Shown one piece after another: positions 11,693 through 23,600 of a stretch of DNA of 64,000 bases (positions are counted from its first letter, which is position 1; each line of letters opens with the position of its first letter). Made by a program: the position numbers and the translations under genes. The stretch is taken from contig JARYHS010008074.1 of assembly GCA_031002005.1 (NCBI GenBank), positions 351,440,932-351,504,931 on the forward strand, in the 5' to 3' direction. A model generated the notes under the pieces. That model did no database searches and had not been told where the DNA came from. It saw only the letters and a program-made list of their open reading frames with translations. The stretch comes from Vandiemenella viatica (taxonomy: Eukaryota > Arthropoda > Insecta > Orthoptera > Morabidae).

Positions 11693-14600
11693 CTGAAGAA
11701 CATTGTCAATAGTTACCACAAATTTACTTACTTGTGCCACAGTACATTACCTCAAACCACAAAAGGGAAAGTGGCTATGTGGCGAAAATGCACCGGATCA
11801 TTCGTTCCATTACAATAAATTATATTAAATATCTGTCATGACAGTCTCGTTTAATACGTCTAAAAATTTGAAACAGCTTTGATTTATTAAAGGTTAGGTT
11901 CCATCTTGACGCTTTAAGGCACTTGTCTATTGTTATCTTGAGTAAGGTTGTTTGACCAAAGCTGTAAAAAATTAAAATTTTGTTACATCTGGAAAAAACC
12001 GCGACAAAGCGTACAAAGAAAGATAGTATCCTTGTTGCACCATCTAGCCACTGACCGAAGACAGTTTGCGCGGTTTTCTGAGATAGCTTTAAGAGAAAAC
12101 ATAAAAAATACATTATATCTCCGATACACGCCCAGCCCTCTGTGAGCGCACTCTCAGGCAACTTCACACGGTCAGGCCGATCCTATTACCACTAAAACCT
12201 CCCGCACCCATACACACAGACTCACATGTACAGCACAGGGAACTCACCGCCTCCAGTTCGCACCTATCAAAGGATGCATGGGCAGAGGAACAGAAACTCT
12301 TCCTTCTTTCTGTTGTTCCCATTCCTCATGGTACAATTCAATGGTCCGTGTTGCCATGAGATTTGTCCCAGCATCTGCGTATAGGATGCAGTTCCTCACT
12401 ACCGCATCTTCAGTTCCCCACAAGCACATCTGTCGCTGTCTTCAATACCGTTGAAACAATACAATATGAGTGCAGACAAACAAAAATAATAAATGAGATC
12501 TGGGACATTCTCTGCATGCATATGAATCTTCGTGGGCATACCACCTAACTTTTTTTTAAGTTTAAAGCCCTTCCGCTGCAGTCATCTCCAGGTGTTTCAA
12601 CGAAGTATATTACAGCAATGAATGTGTCTCGGAACGTGGTGGGCGAACAGTAATGCGCTGGCTTCGCATTCAGTAGGACGCACTTTAGAGTACCTCTCCG
12701 GCCATCCAAATTTAGGTTTTCCATGGTTTCCTCAAATTATTCCAGACGAATGTCGGGATAGTTCGTTCAAATGGCCATGGCCGAATTCATTCCCACTCCC
12801 TTGCCCCAGTCATTCCCGCTCTAATGACCATGACGTCGACGAGGCGTACAGCTATAAACAAAAAGAAAAAATGGAGATTCTTGGAGATACAATTACATTT
12901 AAACTGTGGACGGCCTGATGGCTTAGTGGTTAAGGCGTCTGACTGGAGATCGAAGGTCCCAGGTTGAAATCCCTGTCTCGGTGGGGATTTTGATAGGCAC
13001 TTAACCCGACTTCATCTCAGGCACAGCTTGCTGAGTAATGTGAACAAAACTTCCGTGGTTCGGATTCCACGTTAAACTGTAGGTCCATTGTACTCTGTAG
13101 GATTGCCGGGTTACGTTAAGGCGGCTACGACAGGGGCGGAATAGGTAGCCAATAGAAACCCTGTCACCAGGACAACACAAAATTATTATGTATATTTAAA
13201 TTGTAAAACATTGGCAAATTATACATAACGAAGATGGCCGATTGATAAAATCAGAAAATTCAATATGTTCCTGCCCTCTGTATGTGTTCTCATTGAGTCA
13301 GCTGACGACTGGAGCAAGCCTCTGCCTGTCGGACCAACGCCCGCTCGCCTGTCCACAACACTTTCCATAACTCCTAAATTACAGACTCAAACTGCATGCT
13401 ATTGACATAATTTTTTTTATATATGTAAAAAACTGGAGATCATGAAATATTCTTAAGAGTAGAAAAAAAAAGATTCACGCCTAATTATCACTACAAATTT
13501 ATATAACAAATTCACGTTTCCTCTTAACTGTAAAAGATTTAAATATTCTACTGCGGAGATTTTTGTGGAACTTGTTAGCTGTACATTTCTTCTACAACTA
13601 TATCATTATATCTGAAACGACTTAGTCAGCATACTCTAAGAAGCGCGCTAGTTTTCTACTGCTTGCCATCTTTATTCACTAGAATCATTTTTCAAAGCCT
13701 GTTTTACTCATTAACCGAAACCTCATCAAATTCCGACCAGTAGTCTTTGAGTTAATCGCGTTCAACGAAAAATGACACAAGTTAAAAAAATCAGTTTTCT
13801 GACATCGCATTAAAATGAAACAAACCTTGCTTAATGTGCTATGCTTTAAACGAAACCACATCAAACACCTATCAGTTATTTTTGCGTGAATCGCATTCAA
13901 TGAAAAACTGACACTAATTTTTCATTTTTTGACTACACTTCAAAACGAAGATTATCCTGTTTTACTCGTGAGAACATGGGCTCTACATTAGAGGAAAAAC
14001 CCTCAAAATCAGATGAGTAGTTTTGAGTGACTCCCGTTCAACCAAATGCAGACAGACATGCAGAAAGTTAGCCAATTTTTTTTATTATTATTTAAATTGT
14101 TTCTTCCTTCCTTGTCTCCTATTAACAACATTCCCAACTGGATTTTTTAAAGAGTATTTCAACTGTAAATACATTTTTTCTGGTTACAGTTTTATATAAG
14201 TATAGATTATAAGTCACTAGTTCATCATTATCATTGTTAGACGTTTCCGCTTTTGCAGGATATCCAGTACATCCTCTTCCATGTCTGGTGGTCACTCCAA
14301 GAATTTTCCTCCATCGCTGGTCTCCAAACAACTCCCTTCGCCTTTATTCCTTGCTTCACTTGCTTCATCCATTTTTCTCGTACTCTTCCATTGTTCAAGT
14401 GTGCCAACTTCAGCATTCTACCTTTCTCCATCCTCTTAACATACTCAAGCCACTGCAGTCTTTTCTTTATTAACATATCTTCAAACGTTTCAGCTTGTAA
14501 TCTCTCCCTCATATTTACATTTCTTATTTCATCTCTCCTTGGTCAGTATTGGCTGGTAATATACTTTACAGATTTAGATTTTGGCTCCCTTCCCTACGAT

Positions 14601-17600
14601 CCACTCCAGATTACATCCTTTATGTAATGATACAATTATCCATTCTTCTTTATACTCTGCCTTATTTCTTCCTCCATCTTTCATTGATAGATGCCTTTCT
14701 CCCCAAATACACAAACGACTCTACCCACTAGTCACTAGTTTAATATGAGTAACTGCAAAAAATAACTGAGCAATCATTATTAGTTTATTAGGAGGTCTTT
14801 ACATTGCGCTCTGTTTTAATGACTTCACACAAAGAGTAGTCTCGTAGGTCAGTAGATGCTCCTGATGTATGGAAGTGGACTGAAAACAAGCTAGCTCTAA
14901 TAAACGAAGCTCCTCCAACTGATATATTAATTCCAGATACGGCAGTATATTCCCTCGCCAAAAGAAATGCTCGTTTGTGGCCGATTGCAAACTACATGCG
15001 GTAGGTTGTTCTTAAAAGAAGAGCGAGATGTATCGAAGACTATGGTATAGACTAAAAATTGAACGCAACGAAATAAAGAAATAAAAATATAAATTCACAC
15101 GTTTCTTAATCATCATACAGCCATAATGAAAATCAGTTGTGGTCTAAGCACAGATACGATATGAACTACTGAAAGGAACAAAACAAACAATAGAGTTGAT
15201 TAGTACAATCACGTTAAACTCAATAATTCTCCTGCTGCTTTTTCTTTATTTTATCCTACCCACGTCATAATACGAAGAGGATAAATGTGAGAAGTGTTTA
15301 CTTTTATTTGAAATTTACTACATTATGCTCATTTCATCATGATAAACAAAAGAAGAATTTTTGTTTTCATAACAACGAATAATAAACTTAATTCCTATTT
15401 TATAATTTATTTCAACATACAGTTGGCATATCTGAAGTTTTCGAAGAAACCAGAACCGATATCTAGCATTAAATAATCTCTACTGTTATAAATATGCTAG
15501 TGAGATGAGTCTTTGAGAGGGTTTGAGGAAGCACCACACCAATATGGAAATGGTTTCCTCATTTTTGAAGCTTATGGTATACGAGTATTATGACTCTGCG
15601 TGACTGTGGTCTGGAGCAAGAAGTGATTATCCTTTCGAGATAGAACAGATAGTCGTAACGGATCACACTGTATCTGAGAGGAGTGTCCTTTAAGATATAC
15701 TAACAAAATATTTAATTACTACTCTTTAAATTCTGTGAGTGTTATTTTTGTATTTGATTATTTATTTCTTTTCTGATATGCAGTACATTAAAAATAAACG
15801 GAATAAGTTAATCAAACTGAATAAACGTAACGAAGTTACAATATTAAGGGTAAACATATTTTTTTTTAGTATTATGGGATATGCACCAAAGATCACACTG
15901 CAACTCTTCAGATTTTGTTAATACTGTTTTCTTGACTTTGGTTATTTATTATTTCAGTTTCATGAAAGATAGAAACGCTAAAACGAACAGAATTAGTTGA
16001 TCAAATCATTACGTCATAGATACTTAAAAAAGTGTAATGAAATTGCGGTATTAATAACAAACATCTTCATGCTTTCATGCTTAATGTCGATACAAAGACT
16101 AATAGCCTGTTGCTTTAATTGTGGTTGTTACGCATAAACGTTTTTAAATGCGTTATTTTTTATAACCTACTTGAGCTTTTTCGGAAATGATATATTTTAT
16201 TATGATCTCAATTATGATTCTAATAAAAGTTTATGCTTAGTGACTATAGTATCAGATGATAGTGTGCGGTTTTTTTTTGTTTGTGCGTTGCTACATATAA
16301 AGAGTATTTATTGTGCCATCTCGTAAGAGATTTAAGCTGAAATCAACTTTGAAAGTTAAAAAATGTCCAATCGTTTAATATTTCACAAATTGTATTACGT
16401 TAAAATATAAGTAAATAGGAGTTTCAGAGATGAAAACCTAATATTCTAAACTGAAGGAAAGTTCTTAGTTATAATTTACATTTTTTTACTTGTTCACGAT
16501 TATATTTGGTACCAGAAAATAAAAAATTGTAAAGCATTTCATCACACACCAAGTTCCGCGTGAGGCAAGCAGCGGGCAAATGCCAGTAGTACTTTAAATA
16601 TTGGAACGAATAATTATAAGTTGTTGCGGTATCGTAGCGGGAGTGTGTCTCAGGTTATAGTCGATGAAGTTCTTATTTGTCTTTTATTTATGGAACTCAG
16701 TAGCATGATTAAAAAATTTATAAATGAGGTTAAGTTAATGAAATGTATTCTCTTCACCGGACGACTTAAGGAAGACTAGTTAGATGGTTTTACAGTGCCG
16801 TAGACATTCTCAGCTATTGAATTAAGTTTGAATTATTGGTATAAGGCGACTGAGATATTACTGCTGTCATAATGTGTTGTGTTTCCTTACCTTGGCGTAT
16901 TTAACCATGTACTTCTCCACAGCCGAGGCAGCGCAGTAAACATCGGACACACACCGGACATAGGCTGCAATTATAAACAAAATAACATTAGAAAGGTTAC
17001 ATAACGTGTTATAAGGAACTGATAAAGAGATTAGAGTAACGCACATTTCAGCCTTACAAAAAAATTAACTTATTTCGAGGCGTTCCTTATTCTCATTTAT
17101 ATCTATCGTAATTGACATGAAAATAAAAATACCAATTGACTTGGTTTTGTTTACATATATAACGGAGTAATTCTAGTTTAAACTGAATTAAGAAATTTTA
17201 GCACATATAACTGAAATTACTTCAAAATTTGAACATTTTAGTCTAAATCCTTACAATCAAGAAAATATGAAAGAGCCTATGATCAACATCTAACTGAAAT
17301 TCATTTTCAGACAACCCTACATGGCGTCAGTCCAGCTAGTGCTGAAAAGTCAAAAGTGATGTAATAAAGTGTTTGTTAGACAGGTAGGTATTATCAGATT
17401 ACTTTTTTTCAAATTTGAAAAATAAATTTCAGAAAATAATATCTCATTTCTAACAAAATATTTTTTTTACTTCATTCTGGTTAAAGAAATGCTTAAGCAA
17501 AGAGAAAATGTTACATTAGTTTCGTCTCTCATCACGATCTTGCTAGAATGTAGTTTAGCAAATCTTCATAAATGAACTAGACGACCCATGCGAAAATTTC

Positions 17601-20600
17601 GCTTATAAAATACAATGAATAGTGAGGTTGAATGCTTGTAATATAATGAAAAGTAGAACCGCACTTTGTAGCAAATATTTATTTGTTTAGTGTAATAGGT
17701 ACGCATCAAAACGTATTACGAAACAGTTAGAAAATTTAAAATACACTCGTATGTACGACAAAGTCACTGACCCTAAAAGAATACAACCAACCTCTAAAGA
17801 CCTCGTTGTTAAGAGACGTTAAGCAATCAAAAAAAAAAAAAAAAAAAAAACCTGAACAAAATGCACACAGCATAATATCAACATCTCTTTGATATGTGCT
17901 GCTGTGAGAAAAAATGTTTACACTGGAATTGTATAGCAAATCAAAAATGTTTCCGTAACAGAAAAAAAAGTTACTTATTGTATAAAAAACACTTTATTGA
18001 CATCTCAGTGATACTGCTGCTGCAATCTGAGGACTTGGCTCTGAACTGTTTGATACACGTGACCACTTTAAGCATCAAATTCCAAAAAAAATCTAATTTA
18101 TGATTTTACCTAATTGGAGACATTAATATCTAAAATGATATGTCATTTATCGATTTCGGTTAGATATCGAAGGAGATAAGTGGTTCGTAATAATAATAAT
18201 AATAATAATAAAATAACAATATTGATTCTTTTTCCCTTTAAGATTCAAATTCCTAATAATTCCTTTTATAAAGCATACAGCTTGGCCTTTAAAATGATAC
18301 CTCATTTACTAATTTCGGTTAGGCATCAAGCGAAGTAAAAAAAAATGTTTTAGAAATGATGATATTTTTGCCCCATATACTATAATATTTTAAACGATAA
18401 CCCGTTTATCGATTTCGGTTAGATATCAATGGAGATAAATGGCTTGTGACGGAAAAATGTTTTGTAGAAATATTAATACTTTTGCCCTTTAAGTGTCGAA
18501 TTTTGTAAAATTCCTTTCTTAAAATATGATGTAACCAACCGAAGACCTCAGTCTTTAAAATGATACTTCGTTTATCAATTTTGTTTATTTATCAAGGGAG
18601 ATAAATGACTTGAAACACAAAAACGCATTTTAGAAATACAAATATTTTTGCCATTTAAGAGTTAAATTCAGAAAATTCCATTATTAAAACATGATGACTA
18701 TAGCGGAGACCTTAATCTTTAGAATGATACCTCATTTATCTGTCTCGGTTATATATTAATGGAGATAAATGGCTAGTGAAACAAAAATGCGTTAAAAAAG
18801 GGTTCTTAATTTATGATGTCACCAAAGCTGAGAAATTACTTTTCATAATCCAAATTAATTTATCGATTTCGGTTAGATATCCAGGGAGATAAATGGCTTG
18901 AGACACAAATTTTTTTTAAAAAACATTAACATTTTTGCCCTTTAAGGGTAGAATTTAAAAAATTCATGTCTTAATATATGATGTCACCAAAGCGGAGCTC
19001 TTAATCTGGAAAATGATACTTCATTAAACGATTTCCGATATGTATTCAGGGAGATAAATATCTCGTAACACAAAAAAACAGCATTTTAGAAATATTCACA
19101 TTTTTGCCCCTTAAGGGTCAAATTCTGAGAATATTCTTTCTTAAAATATGATGTGACCAAGGTGGAGACCATAAGCTTTAATATGACACCTCATTCATTA
19201 ATTTCGGTTAAGTATGAAAGATTAAAATGGTTTGTGACAAAAAAAAAAAAAAAAAAAAGATACACGTTATAGAAATAATATACATGATACGGCCATGTCA
19301 GTTTGTGTTTTATTTAACACTAGCTTACAGTATAGCCCGTCAAAATGACGGTTTGAACGCCATATTCTGGCAGTTCATTTTATTATTATTATTTTGCAGT
19401 TAGTTAATTATACGGGATTGTTATTAGATAATGCTAGTGGCCTTGATTTGATAATGTTCTACATAGCAATACAGTAGAAACTTCTACTGAATTAATGAGG
19501 GCGGATGTATAGAACCAATGAAATGAAAAATAAATTAGGAATCCAGAAACTTTTGCTATCCATGAAATATCAGTTTTATTCCTAGTCCAGGCACACTTCA
19601 GCACGATAGGTACGAACTACGTTCACCCGCATTTATTAATACCTTCAGTAACTTGGCGCATATGAAAGCAGTTTAATTGGTTTGTAAAACTCATTTCACA
19701 GTGAATTACGCTGTAATCAAATGTGTCGGTGGGCTTTCTGGTCAACTTAACCACAACCCTCCATTAATATTGCTTTCGAAAATCATAACTTCTACTACTC
19801 TCAAATGCTGTAGTCAATCGCAAGACATATTGTTTTTACGCAGTGATTCCGTTGTAATACAGCCTGTAGACTACCATTATTTTCAAACAGAAATTAGGTT
19901 GTAATACATCCTGGACGGGCATAATACAGTTAAATGTACTACGGAAAATATTTCTAGAGGATTCTTGCATTTTACCACAGCAATTCCTGGCAGAATCGCG
20001 GTCTCCAGTAATACCGATTTATTTACATTATTTTACTTTAAATTACGGGAAGTTTAATATAAAAAACGGATAACTGCCATTTATCTGGATGATATATTTC
20101 GTGATTCGTACATTTCGTGTAAACGTCCTCTGAGTTTTTAAACTTCATCGTTTCTTATCTCCGGCCAAAATCGTAGGTTGTGTTTTAATCTAGTACTCAT
20201 TATTGATACAGGTAATATAACGTACACATATTACGTTATATTCCTTACATGAATTTTTGCCTCTGGTTGTCGTAGATAAATAAAAAGCAATATGTAAATT
20301 TAAACGAACGTACTAATTGTAACTTTGTGACACATAATTGCCCCGCATTAATTTTTTTTCCGTGCTCTCCGTATTTCTAATATCTTTTCTCACAGCTATT
20401 TTGCGGCAATAATATCGTTGTAGTATTCCGAGTGTCATATCGCTTATACTGTAAATAGTCATATCCTTGACTGTATAAATCTAATCAAAAGTTTATATTA
20501 AATCTCATTTAATAGTTAACACATGTATCAAAAACTAATGGTATCATATATAATGGTATTAAGAATTTATTCTGGAAAAGCTTATAAGGAGAAACGAATT

Positions 20601-23600
20601 AGTCATTTTTAATGATATCTTTTGTTATATGAATACGTTACTCTGGTCTGATTATCAGAGTATTTGGTTAGGATTTTTGATAAATAAATGCATTTTAATT
20701 AAGATCACGTAGACTATAATTTCGAAAACGGATAACTGTTATTTATTTGACCAATACATCATTACGTTTCTCCGAGTCTTAAATACACTTCACTGTTTCT
20801 TACCGTCTGCCGAAAGAATCTTAGGTTATGGTTTAACCTAGGCCTTATAACTGACACAGATAAAATAGCGTAACTACTGAATCCCTTCTCCTTACAAGAA
20901 TTTTGGCGTATAACTGATACAAATAATATAACATAAACATCGAACATCATTCTCCTTACACGAGTTTCTGCATCTAACTGTAGTAAATAAACAAATGCAA
21001 CATGAAGGAAGAAATGCAATATGGTGGCTGTTGATTGGTGAGTGACGGCTGACACGTGACCGTTCTGTAGCCAATACGTGTAGCAGCTATAGATGACGCA
21101 TGCAGACGCCACGTCAGCGTTTTATATAATATGATTTGTATGGATATTACGGCACGTTGACTACGCGCTCATTAGAGCCAGATGATTGCGGTCGAGGAAC
21201 GCGAACGAAAGTAGGCATTGGTCTTTATGAGGGAATCATCCCAGCCTTCACATGAAGTTATTTGGGACGTCATAAGAAATCGAAGTTCTATGGTCAGACC
21301 GTGGATCTAGTCCACGCCACCCAGTATATTAGCCGAAATGCTACTCCTCTCCTAACGAGATGAAAAACTAATATTTGACACGGTGGTATGATAAATGTAT
21401 CCCTAGAAATCAGATATACAAGTGTGTTACTATTTTATAATATCATCAAAATTCACTCTAATAAAATACATCGAACAGGGCGTAAATTGAATACGTAAAT
21501 TGAATACCCCGACAACATTCGGGAGTCTTGATAATGGCTGTAGAGTTAATTACACATGCTACCACCTCAGCGCTGTTTGGCAAACCAGCCAATTTCAGTA
21601 AATGACTGAATTTGATTTTATTTGTACTTATATTGTTAAAAGGCAATTGTCTGTCGAGGAAGTAACTTGACACAAAGGGCAGAGATAAACAATTATAATG
21701 TCGGGAAGAGATATATGCGACGTTCGTTTGCTATTTGTTTATCTACGACCATTAAATATTCTTATGAATAATTGTGTTGATGGTTTACTATCAGAAATTA
21801 GATTGTTTGCAGATGACATAATGCTGTATAAAAGGATAAAAACTGTAGAGGACTGTAAACAGCTCCAGGATGACCTGGACAGGATATCTATTTGGGTTGG
21901 TAAACATGGGATTAAGATAAATGCAAAGAAGAGTAAGCTTATTAGAGAGAGGTTGATTATGACTATAAGGTGTGGAAAGAATTGCTTGTTGAAGACTTGA
22001 AATGTAAATATCTTGGCATTACATTTGATAACAAGCTTAACTGAGCAAGACACATTGAACAGTTAGTATAAAAAAGGTTTCAAAATTCTGCACTTATTGG
22101 AGAAAGTGATGAGGGAATGTACGAGAGAAGTAAAGGAATTTGGTTATAAAACTTTGGTAGGACCATTGCTTGAATATGGAATAGGGAAAAGACCAAGACC
22201 ACAATCTGGCACTCGATTTCAGGCACAAGGGTGTAGGAAGATTCTCTTGTTTAGTTAAGGGGGTCACTAGAGCTGTAAAAGTAACGATGTATTCGTTACT
22301 GAGTAACGGGTTCGCCGCCTGACTCGAAGTACCGAATCGTTACTCACAAATTCATTTCGTTACTCCCATGTTTCGTTACTTGCATTTCTCGTATAGATAC
22401 GAACATGTTCCAGCTCCCGCATGTAACTAATTTTGACAATGTAAAAACTAATTTTGTAGATTTTGTTTAACATTAAAATTTACAGTGCATAATTTGTAAA
22501 CAGAAAATTTGTATGGATAATTTGAAGGCCTAGTTATTGTTTTTCATTGATAGTTCAATGGTGAGGTTTACTGATTTCAAACATTTGTGAAATTTGTTTA
22601 TTTTAAGAATTGATTCCTTCTATTTTATTTTATAGTGTAATTTACAATATAAAAGAGTTGTCTAATAGTTTTTGATATAATCTCTGCACTTGTTATGTTC
22701 TAATAATATTTAATAAAATTGCAATGGAGCGTACGCTCCGGTGGCAATTTCCCTACACACTCATCTTCCCCCCTTTCCTGCATCCTCCTACATTTTCCCT
22801 CTGACAATTTTAACTTTAAATTCTTTCAACATTTTTGGTAAATTATTCATAATTTCTCTTGGCAACATATTCCAACCCCTGACACCCTTACTTAAAAAAG
22901 AGAATCTTCCTACACCCTTGTGCCTGAAATCGCGTTCAAGATTGTGGTCATGGTGATATGTTCCCTTCCAAGCATTACTTTTAATTCTTACGCCAATATC
23001 TTTCCATGCCTCATTATCAATATACGCCTTAACACTCCCATGACACTCTTCACCCTCCTCCTGTCTTCCAATGAATCCCATTCCTGCTCCTTTATCATGT
23101 CTGTTAGTCTACTGGTTGCGTTCTGCGATAATTTCCAGAAATAAATCTAGCAGGACTTTTTTGCAGTTACAGTATTCCATAAACAAAGAACCAGGTACAA
23201 TGACTTTATTCCTTTTGCCTGGTCTTAGTTATTGTATTATTACCGCAGTATTCATGTGATCAATCATCAATGCGGTTCTAGCTTTGATGTTGAATGTTTG
23301 TTGTAACCGCGACGCAACAACATTTAATCTAATCGTATGTTTGTCCTGAACCTTTGTTATTGATTTAAAAGTTTTGAATATTAATATTTTTTAAATGAAA
23401 CAATTAACGTCCCTTGTGATGGTATGTCCACATTTATTTTAACAAAGCTATCACAAAAAGATGAAGAATTTACAAAAATAAAGGAAACCCGTAAAGGAAG
23501 ATAGTGATGAATCCTCCTATTTAAAAACGAAATACTTTGATGAGATTATAATATTTGTTAAATTCATGTCCCATTTTCACATCAGGCTTCTATGCAGGGT

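Noticed and set aside
11820..12167. 115-codon minus-strand frame just upstream of lysozyme exon 4
   Set aside because: It lies in intron 3, has no motif and is not needed by the family alignment.
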